From contig JADJDM010000018.1 of assembly GCA_016702705.1 (NCBI GenBank), forward strand, positions 117,385 to 181,384: a stretch of 64,000 bases of DNA, read 5' to 3'. Position 1 is the stretch's first letter. Each line of letters begins with the position of its first letter. The position numbers were made by a program, and so were the translations under genes. Positions 49,136 through 58,325 of this stretch are shown piece after piece. The stretch comes from Bacteroidota bacterium. GTDB lineage: Bacteria > Bacteroidota > Bacteroidia > B-17B0 > Aurantibacillaceae. The notes under the pieces are model-generated. The model made no database searches and had not been told where the DNA came from. It worked only from the letters and a program-made list of their open reading frames with translations.

Positions 49136-50203
49136 ATGACTGAAACTTTGGATATAAAAATTACTCCGATAGAAAAATCAAGAGTAAGTGAGTACGACAT
49201 CAACAATGTGCCTTTCGGAAAAATATTTGCCGATCACATGTTTGTTGCCGAATATGAGAATGGAAAGTGGAGTAAATGCTATATCCAACCATATCAAGAT
49301 GTGCCAATGAGTTACGCTCTTTCTGCACTTCACTATGGTCAATCTATTTTTGAAGGAATGAAAGCTTACAAGTCGGATGATGGAACTGTTTCATTATTTA
49401 GACCATTAGAGAATTGCAAGCGTATGAATAAATCAGCAATTCGCATGGCAATGCCGGAGGTTCCTGAAGAAATTTTTATGGGTGGATTAACTGAATTAAT
49501 GAAATTAGATAAAGCTTGGGTACCAACGAGTGATACTGGCTCTTTATACATTCGTCCGTTTTTAATTTCAACTGATGAAGCAATTGGAGTTAGACCAGCA
49601 GATAATTACAAATTCATTATTTTTTGTTGCCCCGCTGGCAAATATTATGCTGAGCCAGTAAAGGTTTTAATTGAACATCATTATTTCCGTGCAGTACGCG
49701 GAGGTGTTGGATATGTGAAAGCTGCAGGAAACTATGGTCGTTCATTATACCCAACTCGTTTAGCTCAAGACAAAGGATTTCAGCAAGTTATCTGGACTGA
49801 TTCGGAAACACAACAATATGTTGAAGAATCAGGAACAATGAATTTAATGTTTGTGATTGGAGATACATTAGTTACTCCAGCATTAAGCGATACTATTTTA
49901 GCAGGTATTACACGTGATACTGTATTTACAATTGCAAAAGATTGGGGTTACAAAGTAGAAGAAAGAAAAATATCTATAAAAGAAATTTTTGAAGCACATG
50001 CAAATGGAACTTTGAAAGAAGCTTTTGGTACTGGAACAGCTGCAACTATTGCACACATTAAAGCAATAGGATTTGAAGACAATATATACGACTTACCCGA
50101 AATTGAAGACAGAAAGTTTTCTCCAAAAATAGATGAGTACTTGCGTAACTTACGTAAAGGAAGAGAAGAGGATAAACATCATTGGATGATGAAAGTGAGT
50201 TAA
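49136..50203 (+). CDS. ilvE: Branched-chain amino acid aminotransferase
   Basis: PLP-dependent class IV aminotransferase that makes or degrades Leu, Ile and Val. 'LHYGQSIFEGMKAYKSDDG', 'RPLENCKRMNKSAIRMAMP', 'GYVKAAGNYGRSL' (PLP-binding Lys) and 'EESGTMNLMFV' are the class IV signatures. 355 residues, normal and intact. A terminator follows at 50228. Confidence 0.95.
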   Translation: MTETLDIKITPIEKSRVSEYDINNVPFGKIFADHMFVAEYENGKWSKCYIQPYQDVPMSYALSALHYGQSIFEGMKAYKSDDGTVSLFRPLENCKRMNKSAIRMAMPEVPEEIFMGGLTELMKLDKAWVPTSDTGSLYIRPFLISTDEAIGVRPADNYKFIIFCCPAGKYYAEPVKVLIEHHYFRAVRGGVGYVKAAGNYGRSLYPTRLAQDKGFQQVIWTDSETQQYVEESGTMNLMFVIGDTLVTPALSDTILAGITRDTVFTIAKDWGYKVEERKISIKEIFEAHANGTLKEAFGTGTAATIAHIKAIGFEDNIYDLPEIEDRKFSPKIDEYLRNLRKGREEDKHHWMMKVS

Positions 50204-50227
50204 TATTTGATTAGATTATAGTAAAAT

Positions 50228-50257
50228 AAAAAAGGAGCTTGAGGCTCCTTTTTTATT
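50228..50257. terminator. Terminator between ilvE and the PorE-like gene
   Basis: Stem 'aaaggagc' / 'gctccttt' with loop 'ttgag', flanked by A-run and T-run, between convergent genes. Confidence 0.92.
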
Positions 50258-50282
50258 TGGGGTAATTCCTTCATGAAGAAAA

Positions 50283-52619
50283 TCAATCAACTGTTATTTC
50301 AACAAATTGATAAAGTTCGTATTGTGCTTTATTTGTTTCAAAATCGTTATTGTAATCAGGCCCATCAACTAAAGCACTTAAACGCTTGAGCGTGATGTTT
50401 GATTTATCGAAGGTTTTATCTGACAATGCTTTTTTAAATGTATCAAGTGTTTTTTGCGCACGTGTCTCTGCTAACTTCTCATTTGTTTTAAATGTTTTTG
50501 TAGGTACTTGACTTGCGCTTGAATGTATAGATACATTAATTGTTCCTTTATATACTGCATAACTATAAACTTTACTCATGAATGCTTTAAAGTCATCGCT
50601 CTCCTCTAATTTATTTTGGTTATATTTAAAAAAGAAAACAAACTTATCAGGCTGAGGAGCTTCTGCAACTAAAGGAACAACACGTTCACCAGTAATAATA
50701 AGTTGTGCGTTTAAAACACCTGAGCTTTTTAATCCCTTAGTTGATACAGTTTGAGGCTCACTTAATAAACCTTCGAACACCGCCGAAATTTCATAAACAT
50801 CATCCGCCTTTAAACGATAATCTTTATATGTTCCATCTTCCTCTGCATAAACTGTTTTCGTTTCAGCAGAACTTTTTATAGTTATTTTAGCATTGGAGGC
50901 AGGCTTATTTTCGTTTTTAGTATTTACAATACTCATGTTTAATGTTACCTCAATACATGGTGCACTAATACTTGTATCTGCTACAAGTACTTTAGGCTTT
51001 AATTTTACTTCCTTTCTAATTTCTTGATATGCATTTTTAAATTCAGCTTTCACGATTTCACGGTTGAACTCAAGTCCATCACTTAAATAAGAAAACACAT
51101 AATATTTCTCAGGAGGCAAAATTAAAGTAAAACTTCCCGTACCAGCTTGCGGACGGTAAGTTCCAAACATCTCACCGGTAATAGAATCTGTTACTGTAAC
51201 TGAAAGATCGCCTGGTAATGGTTCGCATGGCGCCGGGATAACAGTACCTTTAAATAAAACAAGAGGTGATTCTTCACTTGGTGGCAGATAAATTCTATAA
51301 ATATCCTTTTCACCAAATGCAGTTGTATCTTCATGCGCAGATGCATAATAACCTCTACGTTTATCTGGCGAAACAACAAAGAACACATCATCATCAGTAG
51401 TATTAATAGGATATGGAAGCGCTTCAGGAATTGCGAAACTATCTGCCTCACCATAAACCTTGGTTTTAAAAATATCGAAATTACCCATTGTATTATGTCC
51501 TTTTGAAGCAAAATACAAATCAACACCGTTAGGATGCAAAAAAGGAGCATCGTCTTCATAAATGGTATTTACTGTTGGCCCTAAATTTTGAGGCTTACCC
51601 CATTTACCATTTGGTAATTTTTTTGCTCGGTAAATATCTCTCCCACCATAACCACCATTACGGTCACTTACGAAATACAAAATATTTCCATCAACAGATA
51701 AACAAGCATGCGTTTCCCAATATTCTGAGTTAATATCCTTAGGGTATTTAACTGGCATCATCCAATCCGTTCCATTCCATGATGAATAATATAAATTACC
51801 ATCACCACCGTCATCCTTATAAATAATAAGTGTTTGTCCGTCGGGGCTAATACTAACAGTTGCTTCATGTTGTTGTGAGTTCACAAATGGTCCAATTGAT
51901 TTTGCTTTCGACCAAACTCCTTTTACATCTTGATAGGAAACAAAAACATCTTCAAAATATTCACCATCAGCAGTTTTATTAAGTTCTCCGCCGCTCGATT
52001 CTTTACCTCTATGAGTAAACATTAGCACACGTTCATCTGCAGAAAGTATTGGAGAATAATCTGGGAATTCAGAATTGATACTATCTCCCATGTTTTCAAT
52101 TTTCCAATCTGCTTTTTCAGCTACTCGCTTTTTTGCTGTTTCCAGTATTTTGCGCAAACGTTCAGTTTCGGCATACTCTACTTTATCCTTTTTTACTTTA
52201 GAAAACTCCTCATACTTTAGAAACATTTTCTCTGCTTCTTCAAATTTATAATCTAAATGATAAGCTTGAGCCAACCAAAGCATCGACTGACGAGGAGCTC
52301 CCTTTTCAGACAAACTTCCGTCTTTGTGATGTTGATTAATATTTAAAACAGCCTTTTCTAAATACTTTTCAGCCAAATGCTTTTGACTTGGGTGATGCAT
52401 GTAACAATAACCTATCAAAAAATTCATATTTGCATTTGAGTCGATTGCATAGGCCTTTTTGTAGTGCACTAATGCTTCCATATAATTCAAATCATCAAGA
52501 TTTGAATAACCCAATTCAACTTCACGCTCATAATCCTTTTTACCCTGCGAAAAAGCAACTGAAACAGATAAAATAAATGAAAAAGTAAAAATAAATTTCG
52601 AAAAAATATTCATCATCAT
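50283..52619 (-). CDS. PorE-like periplasmic protein: TPR, PD40 beta-propeller, carboxypeptidase-regulatory-like and OmpA-like domains
   Basis: 778 residues: signal peptide (ending 'AFSQ'), TPR region (about 25-165, 'YMEALVHYKKAYAIDSNA'), a six-bladed PD40 propeller (about 180-440, with repeats such as 'DYSPILSADERVLMFTHR', 'ATVSISPDGQTLIIY' and 'YFVSDRNGGYGGRDIY'), a carboxypeptidase-regulatory-like part ('LSVTVTDSITGEMFG'), and a C-terminal OmpA-like domain ('NEKLAETRAQKTLDTF'). This order matches PorE, which ties the T9SS to peptidoglycan. The OmpA peptidoglycan pocket is weak ('INVSIHSSAS' in place of TDxxG). Similar proteins with other roles exist. Confidence 0.75.
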   Translation of the reverse strand: MMMNIFSKFIFTFSFILSVSVAFSQGKKDYEREVELGYSNLDDLNYMEALVHYKKAYAIDSNANMNFLIGYCYMHHPSQKHLAEKYLEKAVLNINQHHKDGSLSEKGAPRQSMLWLAQAYHLDYKFEEAEKMFLKYEEFSKVKKDKVEYAETERLRKILETAKKRVAEKADWKIENMGDSINSEFPDYSPILSADERVLMFTHRGKESSGGELNKTADGEYFEDVFVSYQDVKGVWSKAKSIGPFVNSQQHEATVSISPDGQTLIIYKDDGGDGNLYYSSWNGTDWMMPVKYPKDINSEYWETHACLSVDGNILYFVSDRNGGYGGRDIYRAKKLPNGKWGKPQNLGPTVNTIYEDDAPFLHPNGVDLYFASKGHNTMGNFDIFKTKVYGEADSFAIPEALPYPINTTDDDVFFVVSPDKRRGYYASAHEDTTAFGEKDIYRIYLPPSEESPLVLFKGTVIPAPCEPLPGDLSVTVTDSITGEMFGTYRPQAGTGSFTLILPPEKYYVFSYLSDGLEFNREIVKAEFKNAYQEIRKEVKLKPKVLVADTSISAPCIEVTLNMSIVNTKNENKPASNAKITIKSSAETKTVYAEEDGTYKDYRLKADDVYEISAVFEGLLSEPQTVSTKGLKSSGVLNAQLIITGERVVPLVAEAPQPDKFVFFFKYNQNKLEESDDFKAFMSKVYSYAVYKGTINVSIHSSASQVPTKTFKTNEKLAETRAQKTLDTFKKALSDKTFDKSNITLKRLSALVDGPDYNNDFETNKAQYELYQFVEITVD

Positions 52620-52706
52620 TAAATTAAAAAAGATAACAAATATATAAAAATGAGGGAGTTAATAGCAATTTTGGAAAGAAAAAAAACAGAAATAAACCAC
52701 TTAAAT

Positions 52707-53615
52707 CTATTTAGCTTCTGTTATTTTTGAGTATTTATTTGCGTTCGAGGGGTCAATGAGATTAAGTGTCTCAATTATATCATTTTTTTCATTGGGCGTG
52801 GCTTCCTTAAAAATATTTATTATTTCATCTGCCTTAGCATTAAAAAGTATTTGCATGTTAAAAGAAGCGGGGCGCAGTTTGTGAAGTTCCTTTAAATTCA
52901 CCAATGATTTTAAAATCTCTGCTCTTCCAGCATCTGTTTTTTCATACATTACATCTAAACCCTTGCGATGAAATTGGTAGTATAAATTACGAATTGGGTT
53001 AAACATTGGATTTAAAATATTATCGATATACCAAAATCTGTTTTTTGTTCCATCAAATGATTTCCAGCCTGTTCCTGCATCACTTCCACTTTGTGCATTA
53101 TTAACTATCTGCTGCGCTTTTTGCCAATGCTCGGTTCCACCTAAGGGAGAATAGGAGTCGTAATCCAACGCAAGTATTACATACGCGTAATATGCAAAAA
53201 TGGAAGTAAGATTATTTGTATAGGTGTTAACGTTAAAATCAAAAGGTTGATTTTCGATATAAGTAAATTCGAAATTTTGGTCGTTATAATTTAATAAAGG
53301 CGAATTATATGAAGTTTTATAAACGGGTCTTCTGCTTTGTACTTGTATGGTTGCCTTAAAATAATTTCCGTTGTTTGGGCGCTCTGTAATATTAATGAAC
53401 ATAGTGCACTCAATTTTTTCGTTGGTTGCAAATACGTCTTTTGTCCACTTAGTATTATTTATAAACTCGTAGGCTTGTTTTTGAAGATTATCGAAAATAC
53501 GCTTGTTATCAGTACCTTGAACTTGTTGAGAAGAAACAGTTACTTGGCAATTGAGTTCTTGCGCAAAAGAACTTAATGCGAAAACAGATAATATAAATAC
53601 GATTAAACTCTTCAT
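52707..53615 (-). CDS. porD: PorD (DUF4835), T9SS accessory protein
   Basis: 302 residues with signal peptide (ending 'SFAQ') and the DUF4835 core 'LNCQVTVSSQQVQGTDNKRIF', 'EFINNTKWTKDVF', 'IECTMFINITERPNNG', 'IQVQSRRPVYKTSYNSPLLN' and 'AYYAYVILALDYDSYSPLGG'. In Bacteroidota the gene normally follows coaBC in the bamD-rpoZ-coaBC-porD(-recN) string. Here it follows the CoaB half by 3 bases, so that operon position is kept. PorD is needed for T9SS function in some species by an unknown mechanism. Confidence 0.9.
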   Translation of the reverse strand: MKSLIVFILSVFALSSFAQELNCQVTVSSQQVQGTDNKRIFDNLQKQAYEFINNTKWTKDVFATNEKIECTMFINITERPNNGNYFKATIQVQSRRPVYKTSYNSPLLNYNDQNFEFTYIENQPFDFNVNTYTNNLTSIFAYYAYVILALDYDSYSPLGGTEHWQKAQQIVNNAQSGSDAGTGWKSFDGTKNRFWYIDNILNPMFNPIRNLYYQFHRKGLDVMYEKTDAGRAEILKSLVNLKELHKLRPASFNMQILFNAKADEIINIFKEATPNEKNDIIETLNLIDPSNANKYSKITEAK

Positions 53616-53618
53616 TTT

Positions 53619-54269
53619 TTACTTCAAGTATTTTTCTACAACATCAACAATATCTTGTGCAACTTGTTCCTTTTGCTTCAACTCAAAATTATACATTTTA
53701 TTGTTTCTATCAATAATTATTACCTTATTTGTATCGAAACCGAAGCCTTCGCCCGCTGTGCTTGAATAATTGGCTACAATAAGGTCCAAATTTTTACGAA
53801 TTAGCTTAGATGTTGCATTTTCAATCAAATTTTCTGTTTCTAAGGCAAAACCAACCAATAATTGCTGCTTTTTTAATTTGCCCAGCTCAAAAAGGATGTC
53901 GGTGGTTTTTTCTAATGTAAGCGTAATAGTTGCATCACTCTTTTTTATTTTTTGGCTTGCCACCTCAACTGGTTTGTAATCTGCCACAGCGGACGACATT
54001 ATTGCCACATCGCATGTGTCAAAATATTTTAAACATTCAGCATACATCTCTGCCCCGGTTTCAACCAAATGGCAGTTTATGTTTTTGTTAGTTGGTCGTA
54101 AATGCGTTGGACCAAGAACCAATTCAACTAAAGCACCTTGTTTTGCAAAAGCTTCGGCAATTGCGATTCCCATTTTACCTGTAGAGCGGTTTCCAATAAA
54201 TCGCACCGGGTCTATCGGCTCATAAGTTGGGCCAGCTGTAATCAATATTTTTTTACTTTGAAATTGCAT
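53619..54269 (-). CDS. coaB: CoaB half of CoaBC: phosphopantothenate-cysteine ligase, as a separate protein
   Basis: 216 residues. Starts 'MQFQSKKILITAGPTYEPID', exactly where the ligase half begins in the usual bifunctional CoaBC, and has 'RFIGNRSTGKMGIAIAEAF', 'MSSAVADYKP' and 'LIVANYSSTAGEGFGFDTNKV'. The conserved Lys of 'KIKK' and the nucleotide loops are present, so it should be active. Its partner domain CoaC lies at 58326-58871 on the same strand, 4 kb upstream, with two plus-strand genes between. A TATATTTG box (54279-54286) lies 9 bases ahead of the ATG, so it may have its own promoter. Confidence 0.92.
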   Translation of the reverse strand: MQFQSKKILITAGPTYEPIDPVRFIGNRSTGKMGIAIAEAFAKQGALVELVLGPTHLRPTNKNINCHLVETGAEMYAECLKYFDTCDVAIMSSAVADYKPVEVASQKIKKSDATITLTLEKTTDILFELGKLKKQQLLVGFALETENLIENATSKLIRKNLDLIVANYSSTAGEGFGFDTNKVIIIDRNNKMYNFELKQKEQVAQDIVDVVEKYLK

Positions 54270-54278
54270 TTTACATTA

Positions 54279-54286
54279 CAAATATA
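54279..54286 (-). promoter_or_regulatory. -7 box (TATATTTG) ahead of coaB
   Basis: The minus-strand TATATTTG fits TAnnTTTG and lies 9 bases from the coaB ATG. No clear -33 element is seen. If real it lets coaB be expressed apart from bamD-rpoZ-coaC. Confidence 0.45.
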
Positions 54287-54418
54287 GCTATTGTAATTAT
54301 TAATTTCTCTTTCTAATAGCTATAAATTAGCTAATAACTAGCTGTTTTACAAAGTAATTTTTCATTAATTCATTTTTTATTGTTGTACTATTGCCATCCT
54401 AATATCATTACTGAAAAA

Positions 54419-55081
54419 ATGAGGAAATTTATTACTGCACTAATTCTTATGATTTCCTCAATTATTAATGCGCAGGAATATTATACCGAAGCCGGCTTAA
54501 GATTAACATTGCAAAAACTGCATCAAACTGGAATTTCGGGCATAACATATACCACTGAAGATAACTTAATTGCCCCCTTAAATATTGTAAGTAATGAAAA
54601 TCTAGGGCCGGGTATTTCTGGATTTCATAATTGGCTATTTGCATACAATCGCTTTTTATTTTCTTCAGGCGCTGAAATTGGAACGAAGAACTTATATGCA
54701 AGAATTTCCGACAACTCAAAATATCTTGGAACACAAACTGAGAGACGAATTAATAATGATAGGCTAACACTTGGCATTCCCATTGAAGTTGGGTTTCTCG
54801 CTTTTAAATCGAGGAAAGGAAAAACGCGTATTTACACTTCAACAGGGCTTTTTACAGATATTACCTTAAGAAGTAAATTTGAAGGTTATATTCCTGGACA
54901 TACTGATTTTACAGAAAACTACATCCGTAACAAGTTTGTAACAACAGCCCCATATTTTAAATTAAAATTTAAGTTCGACAAAGTTTGTCTTGCATATACT
55001 TATAGTCGCTTATCCAAAGGATTTGGAAACGCAAAAATTACCTTCACAGAAAACAGCTTTAGTCTAATCTTTAACAATTAA
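54419..55081 (+). CDS. Outer membrane barrel-like protein, first gene of the insert in coaBC
   Basis: I start at the ATG at 54419 ('MRKFITALILMISSIINAQ'), which gives a signal peptide; the frame is open 13 codons upstream. The 220-residue protein has alternating strands ('AGLRLTLQKLH', 'LTLGIPIEVGFLAF', 'TRIYTSTGLFTDITL') and ends in a typical barrel terminus ('FTENSFSLIFNN'). It looks like an 8- to 10-strand outer membrane barrel. Function unknown. It is followed after 4 bases by the WD40-caspase gene, so the two are an operon running against the coaBC strand. Confidence 0.7.
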   Translation: MRKFITALILMISSIINAQEYYTEAGLRLTLQKLHQTGISGITYTTEDNLIAPLNIVSNENLGPGISGFHNWLFAYNRFLFSSGAEIGTKNLYARISDNSKYLGTQTERRINNDRLTLGIPIEVGFLAFKSRKGKTRIYTSTGLFTDITLRSKFEGYIPGHTDFTENYIRNKFVTTAPYFKLKFKFDKVCLAYTYSRLSKGFGNAKITFTENSFSLIFNN

Positions 55082-55085
55082 GTAA

Positions 55086-58000
55086 ATGACCCGCATACTT
55101 TTTTTTCTATTCATTTCGGGTAATTTTTTCGCTCAAAATTTTTCAGCATTCAGTCCAATTGCACCAATTAAAAAATCAGAATTAAGTGGGAGTGTAACTT
55201 TAATTACTCCACCGATTAAAGGTATTTCCTTAAGTTTACAAAACGCGCACACTAGCCAAGTAATTTCTGTAAACCTTAGTAAAAATGGAAACTATGCACT
55301 AACAAGCTCATCCGATAATACCATTAAACTTTGGGAAACAGGTTTCAAAAAAATACTACACACTTTTACCGCAGAGGGAGTTAAAATTACACAAGCCTTT
55401 TTTGCTGAAAACGACAGTTTTATTTTCATGGCTGGAAGCAATACCAATATTTATAGGTATACGCTTCATAATCATCAACTCGACGCTATTTCATATCTAA
55501 TGCTCGGGGAATTTATTCAAGGCATCCAAAAAAATAAAAACACTTGGTGGATTTTAAGCTCCAAACAACTTATAGAACTAAGCATTGATGGTGGACAATA
55601 TAAAGTTAAACCCATTTACACTGAAGTTAAACCTGTATTTATTCCGCCGCCAAAAAATTCAAGCAAAGCACTTTTTTCGCCTGCTTCAACTATTCCTCCT
55701 CCCGAGTTAGATTTGATAGGTATGGAGCAATCTTCCGTTGGAAACATAACAATGACAAGAAGTAATGGCTCCAAATGTAAAGCTTCATCTGAAGGCAACA
55801 TAACAGAATCTAACACTACAAAAACAAAAGTAATTGTTCCGCTAAAAAAAGAAAATGTAACTAAAAGTTACAATAACTATACACTTGTTGGTGAAAAGTC
55901 TGCACTGTTTGTTTATTTAAATGGAGAACGACATGATAAACTATTTTGTAATAGAATTGAATATACAATTAAAGAGATTGTTGCACTAAACAATAATATG
56001 TTTAGTTGGATTAATGACGGAGGAGAATTAACAATTTACAATGCAGCAAACAAAAAAATCATTTTTAGAAACGTAATGAAGGGGTACAGCTTTACTTCAA
56101 TGTCGGCAGACACCATTCATAAAACACTATACATTGGCGATAAAGATGGCGGACTAAGTACTTTTGATTTAAGTACCCTAACTTTTAAACCATTAAAATT
56201 AACCTATACAGGAATTGAAGACATAAGCTATGATTATAAGGGAAACAGCATTTTGTGGTCAGATAATAAAGGCCATGTAAATACGATGGAATTTGAAAGT
56301 GGTAGATTTAAAACAAAGAGGCTTAAACTTGATGATTATGAAATAACAGCGATAAAATATTCCCCACTAAATAATAAATTAATTGCAGCTGGCTATCAAA
56401 ATAAATTATACGAAATTAATATTGATGATAGTTTAACCATTAATAGAAAAACTAAAATAAAAAAACGACCTGCAATAAGAAACGCAGAGTACGTTTTTCA
56501 TAAAATGATTAATCAACCTATTAGACATCGCTTGCAGGTGCACGAAATAAATATATTTCAGAATGATTCGGTTGTGAGTTGTTTTTTATTTAACAATAAA
56601 CCGTTTATATTGCTTCGTACAATTTATAATGTTAGATTATTACCAGCGAAAGCAGCGCATTTTAATGTTAGCTCATTAAGTAAAAGTTCACGTCCATATC
56701 CAAAACCTGCACGCATGGGTAATTTCATGCTTCCAGGTATAATAGGATCGTCAGCTATTAAGAGCATGGGAAACTTTGTTTTAACTGAAGGCGTTGCTGA
56801 GTTTACTAAAAATTCAAGTAATGCGCATAATGGACTTTTATCAGGAACTGAATTTTGCGGAAATATTAATTTAGCAATTACATCAGGAAGAGATGGATCA
56901 TTGCAATTATGGAAAAAACAAGATGGCCTATTGAACAGAATTTGCACTGTTTACCCAGGCAATGCAGGCGATAAATTAATTGTGAACGAACAAAACTATT
57001 ATTGGGGAACTCAAGATATATTAAACAAAGTAGGATTTAATTTCAATTCAAATTATTTTTTTCCTGATCAGTTTGATTTCATTTATAACCGCCCAGACCT
57101 TGTTCTTAAAAGCATTGATAGTGTAAAATATGATGAGCTCATAAAAACATTTCATAATGCATATAAAAAACGTTTAAAAAAAGCGGGGCTAACCGAAAAC
57201 AACATTGCACTTAACGTTGATAGTTTGCCGGTACTAGAAATTAAACAATTAAAATCCGATAGCAATCAAGTTACTTTTAGTATTTCAACTATTGCAAACG
57301 GGGCAAATATTAAGCGAATAAATGTATGGAACAATGGTGTTCCAGTATTTGGAATAAATGGTTTAGCGCCAACTAAAAATAATGAAAAGCGCACGCTATC
57401 AATTCCAATTAGTGGCGGTACAAATAAAATTCAATTTTCAGCATTAGATAAATCGGGTAACGAAAGTTTTAGAAACACTTTTATAATTAAAGGTGCTGAA
57501 AACACAATAAAACCAAACTTGTATTTTGTTGGCCTTGGCTGCTCAGAATATAACCAACAACAATATAACCTTACTTATGCTGCAAAAGATATAAATGATT
57601 TAAACGCTGCTTTAAAAACAAGTGGAAAATTTAATACAGTTAATTCCTTGTTGCTTATTAATAAAGATTTAAGTCGCGAAAGTATTGCTAGCATTAAACA
57701 ATTTTTAATGCAATCGAAACCTAATGATCAGGTTATACTTTTTTATGCGGGGCATGGAGTATTAGATAAAAACTACAATTACTATTTAACACCATCAAAC
57801 ACAGATTTTTCTTCCCCTGAAACTACTGCTATTCCTTATGAGTGGATTGAAGCTCAATTAGACAGTATTCCTGCATATCGTAAACTGTTGTTAATTGATG
57901 CCTGCCATTCGGGCGAATTAGATAAAGATGACTTGCTTGCTTATACAAATGCACAAGCTACCAACAATAAAGATATTAAATTTAGGAAAGTTGGTTCAAC

Positions 58001-58325
58001 ACAATACACCTATTCATCCAACACAGCATTTGAGCTTTCTAAGGAATTATTTATGGATTTAAGAAGAGGAACTGGAACAACAGTTATTAGTTCATCTGGC
58101 GGATTAGAATTTGCAATGGAAGGTAAAAACTGGAACAATGGACTATTTACTTACTGCCTACTAAATGGTGTAAAAACTAAGGCCGCAGATCTTAATGGAG
58201 ATAAATCCATTTCGGTTTCTGAAATAAAAAAATACGTTCAGGAAAAAGTTAAAGTGATGTCGAAAGGATTACAAACTCCTGTAACTAGAAACGAAAATAT
58301 TGAGATTGATTATTTGCTTTGGTAA
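55086..58325 (+). CDS. Secreted WD40-repeat protein with C-terminal caspase-like (C14) peptidase domain
   Basis: 1079 residues: signal peptide (ending 'NFFAQ'), WD40 repeats ('NGNYALTSSSDNTIKLWET' at about 75; 'LAITSGRDGSLQLWKK' at about 610), a linker Ig-like domain (about 710-800, 'QVTFSISTIANGANIKRINV'), then a C14 domain from about 810. The catalytic pair is H890 in 'FYAGHG' and C940 in 'IDACHSGE'; 'YAAKDINDLNAAL' and 'TTVISSSGG' are other landmarks. An EF-hand-like 'DLNGDKSISVSEI' follows. The signal peptide puts it outside the cytoplasm. Its stop abuts the coaC stop with no base between. Confidence 0.88.
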   Translation: MTRILFFLFISGNFFAQNFSAFSPIAPIKKSELSGSVTLITPPIKGISLSLQNAHTSQVISVNLSKNGNYALTSSSDNTIKLWETGFKKILHTFTAEGVKITQAFFAENDSFIFMAGSNTNIYRYTLHNHQLDAISYLMLGEFIQGIQKNKNTWWILSSKQLIELSIDGGQYKVKPIYTEVKPVFIPPPKNSSKALFSPASTIPPPELDLIGMEQSSVGNITMTRSNGSKCKASSEGNITESNTTKTKVIVPLKKENVTKSYNNYTLVGEKSALFVYLNGERHDKLFCNRIEYTIKEIVALNNNMFSWINDGGELTIYNAANKKIIFRNVMKGYSFTSMSADTIHKTLYIGDKDGGLSTFDLSTLTFKPLKLTYTGIEDISYDYKGNSILWSDNKGHVNTMEFESGRFKTKRLKLDDYEITAIKYSPLNNKLIAAGYQNKLYEINIDDSLTINRKTKIKKRPAIRNAEYVFHKMINQPIRHRLQVHEINIFQNDSVVSCFLFNNKPFILLRTIYNVRLLPAKAAHFNVSSLSKSSRPYPKPARMGNFMLPGIIGSSAIKSMGNFVLTEGVAEFTKNSSNAHNGLLSGTEFCGNINLAITSGRDGSLQLWKKQDGLLNRICTVYPGNAGDKLIVNEQNYYWGTQDILNKVGFNFNSNYFFPDQFDFIYNRPDLVLKSIDSVKYDELIKTFHNAYKKRLKKAGLTENNIALNVDSLPVLEIKQLKSDSNQVTFSISTIANGANIKRINVWNNGVPVFGINGLAPTKNNEKRTLSIPISGGTNKIQFSALDKSGNESFRNTFIIKGAENTIKPNLYFVGLGCSEYNQQQYNLTYAAKDINDLNAALKTSGKFNTVNSLLLINKDLSRESIASIKQFLMQSKPNDQVILFYAGHGVLDKNYNYYLTPSNTDFSSPETTAIPYEWIEAQLDSIPAYRKLLLIDACHSGELDKDDLLAYTNAQATNNKDIKFRKVGSTQYTYSSNTAFELSKELFMDLRRGTGTTVISSSGGLEFAMEGKNWNNGLFTYCLLNGVKTKAADLNGDKSISVSEIKKYVQEKVKVMSKGLQTPVTRNENIEIDYLLW

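Noticed and set aside
55086..58325. Antiviral or abortive-infection caspase system
   Set aside because: The protein has a signal peptide and its neighbour is an outer membrane barrel, so a cytoplasmic defence role is not supported. No nuclease, CRISPR or sensor partner is present.
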